DNA of 64,000 nucleotides from an uncultured Erythrobacter sp. (lineage in GTDB: Bacteria > Pseudomonadota > Alphaproteobacteria > Sphingomonadales > Sphingomonadaceae). The notes beneath the pieces were generated by a model. It searched no databases. It worked only from the letters and a program-made list of their open reading frames with translations, and had not been told where the DNA came from. The position numbers and the translations under genes were made by a program. Below, piece by piece: positions 25,645 through 36,335 of the stretch (its first letter is position 1; the number at the start of each line of letters is the position of its first letter). The stretch lies in NCBI GenBank assembly GCA_947495555.1, contig CANLZI010000001.1:162861-226860 (forward strand), read 5' to 3'.

Positions 25645-26454
25645 ATGGCCAATATTCCTTACCTGCCCCGATCCATGCGTGGAGGTGACCTTCCCGACGC
25701 GGTTGCGCGCGCGCTCGAATCTGATTTGCTGAAGGCATTGGGACGGGACGAAATTCAAGTTCTGTTCCAACCCCAAGTGTCCACTGTGACCGGGGAGATT
25801 ACCGGCGCAGAAGCGCTGGCGCGGTGGCACCATCCCAGCCTTGACGTGGTGGGCGCGCGGGATTTGTTCGCGATTGCTGAGAAAGCCTCGCTGGTTGCGC
25901 CTTTGTCGCGCCATATCGTGGCAAAGGCGTTGGATATGGCGGCAGACTGGCCGCAAGAGATGCGCCTGTCGCTTAACATTACGCCAGAGGAATTGGCGGA
26001 AGGAATTTTTGCGAAGACATTTATCGAGGTTGTTGAACGCTCGCGCTTTACACCGGACCGCCTGACGCTGGAAATTACCGAAGATATCTTGCTGACCGAT
26101 CTCGATTTTGCAGCGACGGCGCTGGGAACTTTGCACGATGCCGGATTTCGTATTGCGCTGGACGATTTTGGCGCAGGATTTTGCAATTTCCGTTACCTTA
26201 AGCTGCTCCCGCTCGATGTGATCAAACTTGACCGTTCGATGGTTGAGGGCATTGCCAGCGACAAGCGCGATCTGGAAGTTCTGCGCGCCATCGTGGCTTT
26301 GTGCCGGGCGCTGGATCTGGATATTGTGGCCGAGGGTATCGAGAGCCAGGAACAATTGGATGTGATCGTGGAGGAGGGTTGCGCGCTGTGGCAGGGTTTC
26401 TTGCGGTCAGAGCCGATTGATCCGGCCGCGATGTTGCAATTGGCCCGCGCTTAG
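25645..26454 (+). CDS. EAL-domain cyclic di-GMP phosphodiesterase
   Basis: A 269-residue stand-alone EAL protein with no GGDEF, sensor or membrane segment. EAL enzymes hydrolyse cyclic di-GMP and so favour motility over biofilm. The catalytic set is visible: EALARWHHP, LNITPEEL (Asn), TLEITED (Glu), IALDDFGAGFCNFRYL (metal-binding Asp pair), VIKLDR (Lys) and AEGIESQEQL. It should therefore be active. The usual G-Y-x-F-S-x-P end reads QGFLRSEPI. The ATG at 25645 is preferred over TTG 25603. Its stop codon overlaps the mfd stop on the other strand by 3 bases. Confidence 0.92.
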   Translation: MANIPYLPRSMRGGDLPDAVARALESDLLKALGRDEIQVLFQPQVSTVTGEITGAEALARWHHPSLDVVGARDLFAIAEKASLVAPLSRHIVAKALDMAADWPQEMRLSLNITPEELAEGIFAKTFIEVVERSRFTPDRLTLEITEDILLTDLDFAATALGTLHDAGFRIALDDFGAGFCNFRYLKLLPLDVIKLDRSMVEGIASDKRDLEVLRAIVALCRALDLDIVAEGIESQEQLDVIVEEGCALWQGFLRSEPIDPAAMLQLARA

Positions 26455-29400
26455 GCCTTGGCCTTCTTCGCCTTTTTCACCACATTGCTGAGCCCTTTGG
26501 TGAGCTGGAACAGCCCGTTCAACCGGCTTTGCGGATCATTCCATGCGCGATTGATAACCAGCTTCATATCGGGACGTAGTTTGGCCGTACCTTGCAGGCG
26601 ATCGACATAGGCCAGCAGCCCGACGGGATCCGGGAAATCATCCTTGTGGAAGCTAACCAGAGTGCCGCGGGCACCAACATCAATCTTGGCAATGCTGGCC
26701 TCGATGGCTTGATGCTTGATCTCGATCAGTTTGACCAGATTTGAGGTCGGATCTGGCAGCGGGCCGAAGCGGTCGATCATCTCGGCTGCCATCGCTTCAA
26801 TTTCTGCCTTGTCTTTGGCATCGTTCAAGCGGCGATACAGCGCCATGCGAACGGCCAAATCGGGCACGTAATCCTCCGGGATCATAATTGGCGCATCGAC
26901 AGTGATTTGGGGCGAGAGGCCTTCGCGTTCTGGTTCCAGCCCGGCTGCACCGGCTTTGGCCGCCAAAATCGCGTCCTCCAGCATGGATTGGTATAGTTCG
27001 AAGCCCACTTCGCGGATATGGCCCGATTGCTCATCGCCCAGCAAATTGCCTGCCCCGCGAATATCCAGATCATGGCTGGCCAGTTGGAAGCCAGCACCCA
27101 GCGAATCCAGATCACCCAACACCTTCAGGCGTTTCTCAGCAATTTCGGACAATTGCGTGTCTTTGCCATAGGTTAGATAGGCATAGGCGCGCAATTTTGA
27201 TCGGCCAACACGGCCGCGCAGCTGGTACAATTGGGCTAGGCCAAAGCGGTCCGCACGATGGATAATGATCGTATTGGCGCTGGGAATATCCAACCCGCTT
27301 TCAACGATTGTTGTTGAGAGCAGCACATCATATTTCCGGTCATAGAACGCGCTCATGCGCTCTTCGACCTCGTTTGCGCCCATTTGACCATGAGCAGACA
27401 CGGTCTTCACCTCGGGCACATTTTCGCGCAGCCACTCTTCTACATCGGCCATGTCGGAAATGCGCGGCACCACGATAAAGCACTGGCCGCCTCGATGGTG
27501 TTCGCGCAGCAATGCCTCGCGCATGACCATATCGTCCCATTCCATCACATAAGTACGCACCGCCAAGCGGTCGACCGGCGGGGTCTGGATGGTGGACAAT
27601 TCGCGCAATCCGGTCATCGCCATCTGCAAGGTACGAGGAATCGGCGTTGCGGTGAGTGTGAGAACATGCACATCGGCGCGCAGCTGCTTCAGCTTTTCCT
27701 TATGCGTCACGCCAAAGCGTTGTTCCTCGTCAACAATCACCAGGCCCAGATTGCGAAACTTGGTGCTCTTGGACAGGATCGCGTGAGTCCCGATCACAAT
27801 GTCGATATCGCCGCTGGTCAGCCCATCGCGGGTTTCGCTGGTCTCTTTGGCGGGGACCAATCGGGAAAGCCGCCCGATCTTTAGCGGAAAGCCAGCAAAG
27901 CGCTCGACAAAATTGGTGTAGTGTTGGCGCGCGAGCAGGGTGGTTGGGGCAACGATTGCCACTTGCTGACCGCCCATTGCGGCCACAAATGCGGCCCGCA
28001 AAGCGACCTCTGTCTTGCCAAAGCCAACATCTCCGCAGACCAATCTGTCCATTGGGCGACCGCTGGCCAGATCGCGCAAAGTATCGTCAATCGCGCGGTC
28101 TTGATCGTCGGTTTCTTCCCACGGGAAGCGTTCGACAAACTGGTTGAAGCTCGACTCATCGGTTTCCAGAACTGGCGCTTTTCTTAGAGCGCGTTGCGCT
28201 GCAACCTGCATCAGCTCACCGGCTATCGCGCGGATGCGTTCCTTCAGTTGCGAACGACGCTTTTGCCATGCTTCTCCGCCCAACCGGTCGAGCATGACGG
28301 CATCTTCGGAACTGCCATAGCGCGACAGCACATCGATATTCTCGACCGGGATGAACAATTTGTCCCCGCCGCGATATTCCAGCATCACGCAATCATGCTG
28401 GCTCTTGCCCACGGCAACGGGTTCCAGCCCTAGATATTTACCAATCCCGTGATCGACATGCACCACCAGATCGCCGCGACCCAACGCCTGCAATTCGGCC
28501 AGAAAGGCATCGGAATCCTTGCGCCGCTTCTTACGTCGGACCAGCCTGTCACCCAGCACATCCTGCTCGGTCAGCAGTTCTATCTCGTCATTGGCAAAGC
28601 CGGTTTCCAAGGGCAGGACCATCGCGGCCGTCTGACCCTTTGCAGCCAGACCCAGTGCTTCTTGCCAGTTTTCTGCCTGGCTGGTTTGCACGCCCGCTTC
28701 GGATAGGATCGAGGCTATGCGCGAGCGGCTGCCGGTCGAATAAGCGGCCAGGATCGGCTTGCGACCCGATTTGGCAACCTTGGTGAGATGCTTGCCCGCC
28801 GCCTCGTAGATGTTGTCACCGCGCGCGCGTTCGGGCGCGAAATCTCGCGCAGAGGTAAAGCCAAAGTCCACCACACTATCGCTGGGAGGTTCGGCAAAAA
28901 TAACGCTGCGATGGACATTGTGCTGCGCCATCCCATCGCTGAATTCCTCTGAAGACAGATACAGTGCGTCTTGGGCTAAGGGGCGGAAACTGCCCGCAGC
29001 TTGACCAGCAGCGCGCTCGCGAGAGCGGTGATAATCGGCAATGTCGGACAAGCGTTCTTCGCTGGCGGCAATGGCGCCGCTGTCGATTACCACCACATCG
29101 TCATCGGCAGACAGATAATCGAACAATGTAGCCAGCCTGTCTTCAAACAAAGGCAGCCAGTGTTCCATCCCGGCCAGGCGGCGTCCGTCGCTCACCGCCT
29201 CATACAGGGGGTCTTGGGTGGCGGTGGCTCCAAACTTCTCGCGATAGCGGGTGCGGAAGCGTTTGATGCTGTCTTCATCCAGCAAGGCTTCGCTGGCTGG
29301 CAGCAATAGATGGTTTTTCAGTGTTCCGACCGACATCTGCGTTGCCGGATCGAACAGGCGCAGGCTTTCCAATTCGTCGCCAAAGAAATCCAGACGCAAG

Positions 29401-29936
29401 CCTTGATCAAGACTGGAAGGGAAGATGTCGACAATCGATCCACGCAAGGCGAACTCGCCATGGTCAATGACTGTATCGGTGCGCGAATAGCCCTGGCGTT
29501 GAAGCAATGCGGCAAGACTATCGTGCCCGATGGTGGTGCCTTGTTTGAACTCACGCACGCTTTCCCGAATGCGAAACGGCGTCAGCACGCGTTGCAGCAC
29601 CGCATTGACCGTGGTCACCACCAATTGCGCGCCGGAATGATCGGCCTGAAGTCGGAATAGAGCAGCAAGCCGCTTGGCACTGACTGACAAGGCCGGGCTG
29701 GCGCGGTCATAAGGCAGGCAATCCCATGCGGGGAATTCCACCACTTCCAGCTCTGGAGCGAAGAATTGGGCAGCCTCTGCAATGCTGCGCATGCTGGTAT
29801 CATCGGGTGCGATGAACACCGCGCGGCCTGTCGCAGCGCGCGCCAGATCGCTCATCACCAATGGCTGCGCACCACGAGCGACGGAGGATAAGGTCAGCGG
29901 CGACTTGGCCGATAAGATGCGGTTGAAATCAGGCAT
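26451..29936 (-). CDS. mfd: Transcription-repair coupling factor
   Basis: Mfd pushes stalled RNA polymerase off damaged DNA and recruits UvrA for transcription-coupled repair. The 1,161-residue protein is full length. It has a UvrB-like N-terminus ([24 protein letters not shown]), the RNA-polymerase-interacting region ([39 protein letters not shown]), and RecG-like helicase motifs [33 protein letters not shown] and [19 protein letters not shown]. It ends with a Lys/Ala-rich tail. It lies 41 bases downstream of sdhE on the same strand and is probably co-transcribed with it. Confidence 0.97.
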   Translation of the reverse strand: MPDFNRILSAKSPLTLSSVARGAQPLVMSDLARAATGRAVFIAPDDTSMRSIAEAAQFFAPELEVVEFPAWDCLPYDRASPALSVSAKRLAALFRLQADHSGAQLVVTTVNAVLQRVLTPFRIRESVREFKQGTTIGHDSLAALLQRQGYSRTDTVIDHGEFALRGSIVDIFPSSLDQGLRLDFFGDELESLRLFDPATQMSVGTLKNHLLLPASEALLDEDSIKRFRTRYREKFGATATQDPLYEAVSDGRRLAGMEHWLPLFEDRLATLFDYLSADDDVVVIDSGAIAASEERLSDIADYHRSRERAAGQAAGSFRPLAQDALYLSSEEFSDGMAQHNVHRSVIFAEPPSDSVVDFGFTSARDFAPERARGDNIYEAAGKHLTKVAKSGRKPILAAYSTGSRSRIASILSEAGVQTSQAENWQEALGLAAKGQTAAMVLPLETGFANDEIELLTEQDVLGDRLVRRKKRRKDSDAFLAELQALGRGDLVVHVDHGIGKYLGLEPVAVGKSQHDCVMLEYRGGDKLFIPVENIDVLSRYGSSEDAVMLDRLGGEAWQKRRSQLKERIRAIAGELMQVAAQRALRKAPVLETDESSFNQFVERFPWEETDDQDRAIDDTLRDLASGRPMDRLVCGDVGFGKTEVALRAAFVAAMGGQQVAIVAPTTLLARQHYTNFVERFAGFPLKIGRLSRLVPAKETSETRDGLTSGDIDIVIGTHAILSKSTKFRNLGLVIVDEEQRFGVTHKEKLKQLRADVHVLTLTATPIPRTLQMAMTGLRELSTIQTPPVDRLAVRTYVMEWDDMVMREALLREHHRGGQCFIVVPRISDMADVEEWLRENVPEVKTVSAHGQMGANEVEERMSAFYDRKYDVLLSTTIVESGLDIPSANTIIIHRADRFGLAQLYQLRGRVGRSKLRAYAYLTYGKDTQLSEIAEKRLKVLGDLDSLGAGFQLASHDLDIRGAGNLLGDEQSGHIREVGFELYQSMLEDAILAAKAGAAGLEPEREGLSPQITVDAPIMIPEDYVPDLAVRMALYRRLNDAKDKAEIEAMAAEMIDRFGPLPDPTSNLVKLIEIKHQAIEASIAKIDVGARGTLVSFHKDDFPDPVGLLAYVDRLQGTAKLRPDMKLVINRAWNDPQSRLNGLFQLTKGLSNVVKKAKKAKA

Positions 29937-29977
29937 TGCGGTTCAATTGTTGGCTAAGTTTGCGGCGCTGTGCCCGA

Positions 29978-30256
29978 TCAGCGCGGAATGTCCACAAAAT
30001 CGAGCTTTTTCATCAAATCCATTTGCGGCCCTGAAAATTCTTGCGGTTCCGCAATGGTCCCCATGGCCCAGCCGATCACATCGACATCTTCTTGGTCCAG
30101 CAAAGCCTCGAACCAGGCCAGCTCGGCCTCGGTCCAATCAGCAGAATAGCGGTCAAAGAAACCGCCAAAGATATAGTCAGCTTCGCGGGTACCACGATGC
30201 CAGCTGCGAAATTTGGTGCGGGCCATTCGGGCGGGAAATGTCAGTGCGTCGGGCAT
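29978..30256 (-). CDS. sdhE: FAD assembly factor SdhE
   Basis: SdhE helps attach FAD covalently to the flavoprotein subunit of succinate dehydrogenase. The signature is the RG-x-x-E motif: KFRSWHRGTREADYIFGGFFDRY, followed by the acidic helix WTEAELAWFEALLDQEDVDVIGWAMG. The protein is about 92 residues, normal for the family. The start is uncertain: ATG 30256 is given here, while GTG at 30274 would add six residues and ATG 30226 would trim ten. The gene is divergent from recG and precedes mfd, an order I recall from other alphaproteobacteria. Confidence 0.85.
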   Translation of the reverse strand: MPDALTFPARMARTKFRSWHRGTREADYIFGGFFDRYSADWTEAELAWFEALLDQEDVDVIGWAMGTIAEPQEFSGPQMDLMKKLDFVDIPR

Positions 30257-30308
30257 GTCAGGCGGGTAGGGCACTCGCCAATATCGCGCAAGCGGCTATA
30301 GAAAGCGA

Positions 30309-32372
30309 ATGCGGCCTGAAGTTCTCAATCCCCTGTTTGCTGAAAGCGACACGCTGGAAGGCGTTGGTCCCAAGCTCAAGAAACCTTTGGAAAAGCTGGG
30401 TCTGACGCGGCTGAGAGACTTTCTGTACCATTTGCCTGATCGTTTTGTGACGCGGCGCTCGATTGATTCGCTGGATGAAGGATCCGAAGGCGAGCAGGTC
30501 ATTATCGCGCTAACCCCGACAGAGCATCGCAGTCCGCGCAATCCGGGGCGCGGTCCCTATCAGGTTTTGGCGCAGGATAGCGTCGGCAATATCTGCACTC
30601 TGACCTATTTTGGCCGGGCGTCTTACACCGCCAAGAAACTGTTGCCTGTGGGTGAAAAACGCTGGGTTGCCGGGCGGCTCGATCGCTATGGCGATATGCT
30701 TCAGATCGTCCATCCCGATCACGTCGAGAAAGAGGGCGGGGCCAATCTGGAGCGGCTGTGCGAGCCGGTCTATGCTTTGTCCGAAGGTTTGACCCAGCCG
30801 CGCGTTGCCGGATTGGTCGCGCAGGCCTTGGGGCGTCTGCCGCAGCTGCCCGAATGGATCGAGCCATCGCAATTGGACAAGGAAGGATGGCCGGGTTGGA
30901 GCGATTCGCTCCGTCTGGCGCATAAGGCTGAGCATTCTGGCGCACGCGACCGGCTGGCCTATGACGAGCTACTTGCCAATTCGCTCGCCCTGCTGCTGGT
31001 TCGGGCCGACAATCGCGCGCGGCGCGGCCAGCCTTTACGCGGCGATGGGGCCTTGCGCGACAAGTTGGATCTGCCCTTTCCCTTGACCGGTGCGCAAATG
31101 CGTTCGGTGCAGGAGATTGAGGGCGATCTGGTGCAAGAAGCACCGATGTTGCGCCTGCTGCAAGGCGATGTTGGCGCGGGTAAAACGGTGGTGGCCTTGA
31201 TGGCGATGCTGATCGCGAATGAAGCGGGTAAGCAGGCTGCACTTCTCGCTCCGACCGAAATTCTGGCGAGGCAACATTACGAAACTCTGCGCACAATGGC
31301 TGGCCCCACCGGCGTGGAGGTCGCGCTGTTGACGGGCAGGGACAAGGGCAAGGCGCGCGAAAGCATATTGATGGGGCTGCTGGATGGCAGCATCGATATC
31401 GTCGTTGGCACCCATGCAATTTTTCAGGACAGCGTGGCCTACAAAGATTTGGCGCTGGTGGTGGTGGACGAGCAGCACCGCTTTGGTGTGGCGCAGCGGC
31501 TGCAATTGGCCAGCAAGGGCAAAGCCACGCCGCACACGCTGGCCATGACTGCAACACCAATCCCGCGCACGCTGACGCTGGCGCAATATGGCGAGATGGA
31601 TGTCTCACGGCTGGATGAGATGCCGCCGGGTAGACAGGCGATTGACACCCGCGTGGTCGCACAGGAAAGACTGGCCGAGATTGTTGATGGCGTGGCGCGC
31701 CATGTTGGTGCTGGTCAGCAGGCCTATTGGGTGTGTCCGATGGTGCGCGACAGCGAGGTGGCCGACATTGCCGCCGCAGAAGCGCGCTATGCTTCGCTGA
31801 AGGAACGCTTTGGCGATGATGTAGTGCTGGTCCATGGCCAACTCAAACCCGATGAGAAAGACCGCGCAATGCACCGCTTTGCCTCGGGCGAGGCCAAGCT
31901 TTTGGTCGCAACAACGGTGATCGAGGTGGGCGTGGATGTTCCGGCCGCAACGCTGATGGTGATCGAACAGGCCGAACGCTTTGGCTTGGCCCAATTGCAC
32001 CAATTGCGCGGCCGCGTGGGGCGGGGTTCGGAAAAGTCTGTTTGCCTCCTGCTAAGGGGTTCTGAACTAAGCGAAACGGGGCGCAAAAGGCTCGCATTGA
32101 TGCGCGAAACCCAGGACGGTTTCCTCATCGCGGAGGAAGATCTGGCGCTGCGCGGTGGAGGCGAATTGCTGGGCACCCGCCAATCGGGAGACGAGGCCTT
32201 TAGAATAGCAGACCTAGAGCAGATCTCGCGGCTTTTGCCTGCTGCTCATGCAGATGCGCGGCTGTTAATGGAGCGCGACGGCGGCTTGGCTTCGCAACGC
32301 GGTGAGGCTGCCCGAATATTGCTATATTTGTTTGAGCGCGATTGGGGCGTGCAGCTATTGCGCGGGGGCTAA
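30309..32372 (+). CDS. recG: ATP-dependent DNA helicase RecG
   Basis: RecG remodels stalled replication forks and branched recombination intermediates. The 687-residue chain has the N-terminal wedge region (VGPKLKKPLEKLGLTRLRDFLYHLP) and helicase motifs [47 protein letters not shown], and [21 protein letters not shown]. All motifs are intact. The ATG at 30309 lies 52 bases from the divergent sdhE start. Its stop region overlaps the 3' end of the phosphatase gene on the other strand by 4 bases. Confidence 0.97.
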   Translation: MRPEVLNPLFAESDTLEGVGPKLKKPLEKLGLTRLRDFLYHLPDRFVTRRSIDSLDEGSEGEQVIIALTPTEHRSPRNPGRGPYQVLAQDSVGNICTLTYFGRASYTAKKLLPVGEKRWVAGRLDRYGDMLQIVHPDHVEKEGGANLERLCEPVYALSEGLTQPRVAGLVAQALGRLPQLPEWIEPSQLDKEGWPGWSDSLRLAHKAEHSGARDRLAYDELLANSLALLLVRADNRARRGQPLRGDGALRDKLDLPFPLTGAQMRSVQEIEGDLVQEAPMLRLLQGDVGAGKTVVALMAMLIANEAGKQAALLAPTEILARQHYETLRTMAGPTGVEVALLTGRDKGKARESILMGLLDGSIDIVVGTHAIFQDSVAYKDLALVVVDEQHRFGVAQRLQLASKGKATPHTLAMTATPIPRTLTLAQYGEMDVSRLDEMPPGRQAIDTRVVAQERLAEIVDGVARHVGAGQQAYWVCPMVRDSEVADIAAAEARYASLKERFGDDVVLVHGQLKPDEKDRAMHRFASGEAKLLVATTVIEVGVDVPAATLMVIEQAERFGLAQLHQLRGRVGRGSEKSVCLLLRGSELSETGRKRLALMRETQDGFLIAEEDLALRGGGELLGTRQSGDEAFRIADLEQISRLLPAAHADARLLMERDGGLASQRGEAARILLYLFERDWGVQLLRGG

Positions 32373-32842
32373 GCGGCCCCGGACTTAAGTGTGGCCACCA
32401 AGGCTGTGGCTGCGGCATCCACATCTTCCCAAGTCGGGCCGAAATGCTCTTCTCCGTCGTAATAGGGGTCTGCAATCGCGGCCCCTTCGCGCCCCTTTAC
32501 GCAATCCATCAATAAGGCGATCTTTGCCATGCCGTCAGACGGTTCAGCCGCCAGAATATTACGCAGATTCTCGTGATCCACCGCGAAGATATGGGTGAAG
32601 CGGGTAAAGTCCGCGTTTTCCAACTGTCGCCCGCGATAATGCCTAATGTCGATACCGTGCTTTTGCGCCGTGTCGATAGAGCGCGGGTCAGGCGCAGAGC
32701 CAACGTGATAGGCCGCGGTGCCAGCGCTGTCGGCAATCGCATCCAATCCTGCAGCATCAGCAGCCTTGCGAAAGGCAGCCTCTGCCAACGGAGAACGGCA
32801 AATATTGCCAAGGCATACGAACAAGATTGCAGGTTTGGTCAT
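32369..32842 (-). CDS. Low molecular weight protein-tyrosine-phosphatase
   Basis: A 157-residue cytosolic phosphatase of the LMW-PTP family. The active-site loop is VCLGNICRSPLAEA with nucleophile Cys10 and Arg16, and the general acid Asp lies in IADPYYDGEEHF. Such enzymes often reverse bacterial tyrosine-kinase signals in exopolysaccharide export, but no cognate BY-kinase gene is nearby, so the target is unknown. It converges on recG with a 4-base overlap of coding ends. Confidence 0.93.
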   Translation of the reverse strand: MTKPAILFVCLGNICRSPLAEAAFRKAADAAGLDAIADSAGTAAYHVGSAPDPRSIDTAQKHGIDIRHYRGRQLENADFTRFTHIFAVDHENLRNILAAEPSDGMAKIALLMDCVKGREGAAIADPYYDGEEHFGPTWEDVDAAATALVATLKSGAA

Positions 32843-32910
32843 GTAGTGCAGCCTACTGGACGCGCACCCTTTGGGGCAATAGGACCGACAGGATCATAGG
32901 AGAATTTTCA

Positions 32911-34725
32911 ATGCGCAGATTGATCGTTGCCACATTCCTGGCCACCACATTGCTTAGTAGCCGGGCGGTGATGCCAGCCAGCCCGGCCCTTGCTCAGCAA
33001 TCAGATGCCGAACTGGTCGAAAGTGAAGCAGCATTGGCGTTCAAGGCTCTGCGCGATGACGTATGGCAGTCGACATTGAACAATTCACCAACGCTGGCGA
33101 CCCGCATCGGAGACCGCCGCGGCGATGGTAAATTGAGCGATATCTCAATTGAGGGGTACGAGCGCGGAATTGCAGAAACACGCGCCTTCTCGGTCCGTTT
33201 GGAATCTATCGACGCAGAACAGCTTCCCGCAGATCTGCGTATTGACTACGCGATCATGAAAAGCAGCTTTGACGACGAGCTGGCTGGCGCTGAGTTCGAT
33301 CATAGCCGCTACATCATTTTCACCAATCGCAGTAACTGGTTTTCGCGGATTGAATCGCTTCCCTACCGATCTCCTTTGTTCACCCTTGCCGATTTCCAAA
33401 GTTACGCAGACCGCTTGGAGGCCTTTGAACAACTTAATGCTGATGGAATTGAGCGCAGCCGCAAAGCGGTCGAGCTCGGCCTAACCCAGCCATGCGAGCC
33501 AATGCTCGGTATCGAAGCCAATATCCGTCAGCAGATTTTCGACGATTACACCCAATCACCGCTGTGGCAGCCATTTTTGGCGGACAAACCGAGTTCGATC
33601 AGCGACGCGGATTGGGGCAGGCTGAAAGACCAGGCAAAACTCGCTTTGGAAACTGGGATTATGCCAACCTATCGCGACTTTTTGGCCTTTTACAAAGACG
33701 AATACGAGCCCAACTGTCGGCCGGGGACGCCTGGCGTTCTCGAAACCCCCAACGGCGCAGAGTATTACGCCTATCGCGTTCGCAGTTTCACCACCACCGA
33801 TATGACATCGGACGAAATTCACAATCTGGGCTTGAGCGAGGTCGCACGGATCCGATCTGAAATGGTCGAGGTAGCCAAGCAGGCCGGTTTTGATAACCGT
33901 GAAGCCTTCATCGAACACCTGCGCTCAGATCCGCAATATTACATGACCGACGAGCAGGAATATCTGCGCTACACGCAGGCGCTGGCGAAGGAGATCGACA
34001 ACTTCATGCCCAAGCTGTTCGGCAAGCTTCCACGTTTGCCTTACACTGTTTTGCCAATCCCGGCTGCTCAAGCCACGGGCAATACGACGGCCTATTATGA
34101 GCGCGGGTCTTTAGAGGCCGGCCAGGCGGGCATTTATCGGCTCAATCTGACCGAATTGGACCAACGGCCCTTGTGGGAGTTGCCAGCCTTGGGGGTGCAT
34201 GAAGCAGTGCCGGGACACCATCACCAAATTGCCTTGCAACAAGAGCTCGATATCCATCCCTTGCGAGCCAATGGCACATTCTTCACCGCCTTTGTGGAGG
34301 GGTGGGGGCTCTATTCCGAACGGTTGGGGATAGAAATGGGACTCTATGATACGCCAGCAAAGGAAATGGGTCGGTTGTCATACGAAATGTGGCGCGCGAC
34401 CCGGCTTGTTGTGGACACAGGGCTCCATGCAAAAGGCTGGAGCAAGCAGCGCGCGGTCGACTACATGTTAGACAATACTGCGCTTTCGCCGGCAAATATC
34501 GATGCCGAGGTCAACCGGTATATGACCTGGCCAGGGCAGGCGCTGGCGTATAAAATTGGCGAGCTGAAAATTCGCGAGTTGCGCGGCCGTGCGGAAGAAT
34601 CTTTGGGCGCGAAATTCGATTTGCGTGACTTTCACGACACTGTGTTGGAAAACGGAGCGATTCCCTTGTCCGTTTTGGAGGAACATGTGGACCGATGGAT
34701 CGCGGCGCAATTGTCCGATGGCTAA
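32911..34725 (+). CDS. DUF885 family secreted protein, putative metallopeptidase
   Basis: A 604-residue protein with a Sec signal (MRRLIVATFLATTLLSSRAVMP, cut near ALAQQ). DUF885 proteins are thought to be zinc peptidases. The key segment here is LGVHEAVPGHHHQIALQQEL, containing an H-E-A-x-P-G-H-H variant of the zinc motif, followed about 30 residues later by FVEGWGLYSERLGIEMGLY, where the Glu could be the third ligand. The ATG at 32911 follows AGGAGAATTTTCA, an excellent ribosome site. Periplasmic location is inferred; the substrate is unknown. It is a single gene convergent with the ABC1 kinase gene. Confidence 0.85.
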   Translation: MRRLIVATFLATTLLSSRAVMPASPALAQQSDAELVESEAALAFKALRDDVWQSTLNNSPTLATRIGDRRGDGKLSDISIEGYERGIAETRAFSVRLESIDAEQLPADLRIDYAIMKSSFDDELAGAEFDHSRYIIFTNRSNWFSRIESLPYRSPLFTLADFQSYADRLEAFEQLNADGIERSRKAVELGLTQPCEPMLGIEANIRQQIFDDYTQSPLWQPFLADKPSSISDADWGRLKDQAKLALETGIMPTYRDFLAFYKDEYEPNCRPGTPGVLETPNGAEYYAYRVRSFTTTDMTSDEIHNLGLSEVARIRSEMVEVAKQAGFDNREAFIEHLRSDPQYYMTDEQEYLRYTQALAKEIDNFMPKLFGKLPRLPYTVLPIPAAQATGNTTAYYERGSLEAGQAGIYRLNLTELDQRPLWELPALGVHEAVPGHHHQIALQQELDIHPLRANGTFFTAFVEGWGLYSERLGIEMGLYDTPAKEMGRLSYEMWRATRLVVDTGLHAKGWSKQRAVDYMLDNTALSPANIDAEVNRYMTWPGQALAYKIGELKIRELRGRAEESLGAKFDLRDFHDTVLENGAIPLSVLEEHVDRWIAAQLSDG

Positions 34726-34744
34726 CGCAGCACCCGGTTAAGCC

Positions 34745-36103
34745 TCAATCGGATTGAGACACAGATGGATTGGGGTGTTTTGCTAGCGCCTCTTCAACAA
34801 TTGTGCGGACGTTTATCACGGCTTGCAGCTTAGCGCCCAACAGAGCAGTTCCGCTCACTTTGCGTTGAATGAACAGTGTTTCGGCTGGCGGAAGATGCCA
34901 GCTTTTCTTGTCCTGCGCGATGGCCATGCCTTCTTCGCGCAATAGGGGCACAAACGACCGGTCACCAAAATCAAATGGTGCATCAGCGCTCATTTCAGAG
35001 GCGATGATGTTGATCATGGTATCGAGAGATTCCCTTTGTCGGTCGATCACGGTTTGATTGATAAACCCAGCATTCAATGATTCCGCCAGGATACGGTCTG
35101 GGTCGGCTGACAATCCAGCCATCAGCAAATTGCGATATGCCAGTTGCACATGCGGAGCGACATCACGCGTTGCACCGAAATCCAGCAGGATGATTTTATC
35201 ATCGGATTGGCGATAACGAAAATTGGCGAAGTTCGGGTCGGTTTGCATAACGCCGAATTCAAACAATTCCCTAGCCACCAGTCGGACCAGCCGTTCGAAC
35301 ACAGCATTGCGAATGTTCGCGGGCTCGCCCGCTAATGTCTCTATCGGAGCGCCTTCTTCAAAGCTCATGGCGAGAATTCGCGGCCCGGTTAAGCCATCAT
35401 GCAGTAAGGGCACCACAAATCCGGCATCGCCAGCCAAGCGCTCCGCAAATTTGCGCATCTGGTCGCCCTCGCGCACATAATCGGCTTCTTCCTGCAATTG
35501 CTGTTTGGCTGCGGCCAGCAAGGGGGCGATGTCCAATTCCTTGGGCAACAGACCGGATAGGCGCAGAAGGCTGGCAACATTATCGACATCGGAATCTATG
35601 CTGTGCGCAACGCCGGGATACTGCACCTTGATAGCCAACAGCTCGCCCTCACGGGTCATGGCCTTATGGACTTGGCCGATAGAGGCAGCTGCAATTGGGC
35701 GAGGGTTGAACCATTTGAACTGGCCGCGCCAATCAGCGCCCCATTCTTCTTTCAACACCTTGTCCAACTGCCGGGCGGGCATGAAATTGGCCTTGTCCCT
35801 TAGGGCAGAGAGTATTTGCGTCAGCTCTGCCGGCAGTATGTCACCAGCATCCATGCTGATCATCTGCCCCATCTTCATCGCTGCGCCGCGCAAATGTGAC
35901 AGTCGCTCGGTCAAGCGTTGGGCGTTGCTGGCGGTCAGGACCAACTCGTCAAGCGTGGGCATTTCTCCCGCGGCAAACCGTTTGGCACCCTGGCCCAGAA
36001 CGGACCCTGCAACGCCCGCGGCCAAACCGCCAAAGCTGGCCATGCGCGACAATCTGCCGCTGGGTACAGCGCGTTGGCGCCCCCATTTGGTATCGTCACT
36101 CAT
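34745..36103 (-). CDS. ABC1/UbiB-family atypical kinase-like protein
   Basis: A 452-residue member of the ABC1/ADCK/UbiB family, which supports ubiquinone or lipid homeostasis with weak ATPase rather than protein kinase activity. The family's inhibitory KxGQ element appears as RGAAMKMGQMISMDAG. The Ala-rich nucleotide loop reads PRPIAAASIGQVHKA, the ion-pair Lys is in LLAIKVQYPG, and the metal site is ILLDFGATRD. No transmembrane pair is evident at the C-terminus, unlike classic UbiB, so it may be an AarF/COQ8-like paralogue with a different job. It stands alone. Confidence 0.88.
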   Translation of the reverse strand: MSDDTKWGRQRAVPSGRLSRMASFGGLAAGVAGSVLGQGAKRFAAGEMPTLDELVLTASNAQRLTERLSHLRGAAMKMGQMISMDAGDILPAELTQILSALRDKANFMPARQLDKVLKEEWGADWRGQFKWFNPRPIAAASIGQVHKAMTREGELLAIKVQYPGVAHSIDSDVDNVASLLRLSGLLPKELDIAPLLAAAKQQLQEEADYVREGDQMRKFAERLAGDAGFVVPLLHDGLTGPRILAMSFEEGAPIETLAGEPANIRNAVFERLVRLVARELFEFGVMQTDPNFANFRYRQSDDKIILLDFGATRDVAPHVQLAYRNLLMAGLSADPDRILAESLNAGFINQTVIDRQRESLDTMINIIASEMSADAPFDFGDRSFVPLLREEGMAIAQDKKSWHLPPAETLFIQRKVSGTALLGAKLQAVINVRTIVEEALAKHPNPSVSQSD

Positions 36104-36212
36104 TGTGATTCATGTCCCGAGGCGCTCAAATTGGGCGCAGTTGGAATGTGGATAGGCGTTGGCGTGCCAAGGCATCTACAAAACGCTTGGCTATCAAACG
36201 GGCGCGGAAGGA

Positions 36213-36335
36213 TTAGGTTTCTTCGTCAACCGCATCGGCAACCGAGGTCAGGTCATCGCCCAAACCGCGTACGGTGTTGCAGGCGGACAAAGCCAGCGAT
36301 GCAATGATGATCGTGATTACAGAAGCCTTGCGCAT
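36213..36335 (-). CDS. Entericidin-like small lipoprotein (40 aa)
   Basis: A 40-residue lipoprotein precursor resembling entericidin A/B. Read on the minus strand it has MRKASVITIIIASLALSAC with a lipobox L-S-A-C at Cys19, then NTVRGLGDDLTSVADAV, close to the entericidin N-T-V-x-G-x-G-x-D pattern. AAGGAGA lies 7 bases before the ATG, a near-perfect ribosome site. Entericidins form a bacteriolytic lipoprotein and its antidote in enteric bacteria; only one such gene is visible here. It sits between the ABC1 gene and thyA. Confidence 0.85.
   Translation of the reverse strand: MRKASVITIIIASLALSACNTVRGLGDDLTSVADAVDEET

Noticed and set aside
30502..31662. A 386-codon antisense frame inside recG
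   Set aside because: It is a shadow of recG, rich in Arg, Pro and Ala, with no ribosome site or recognisable domain.
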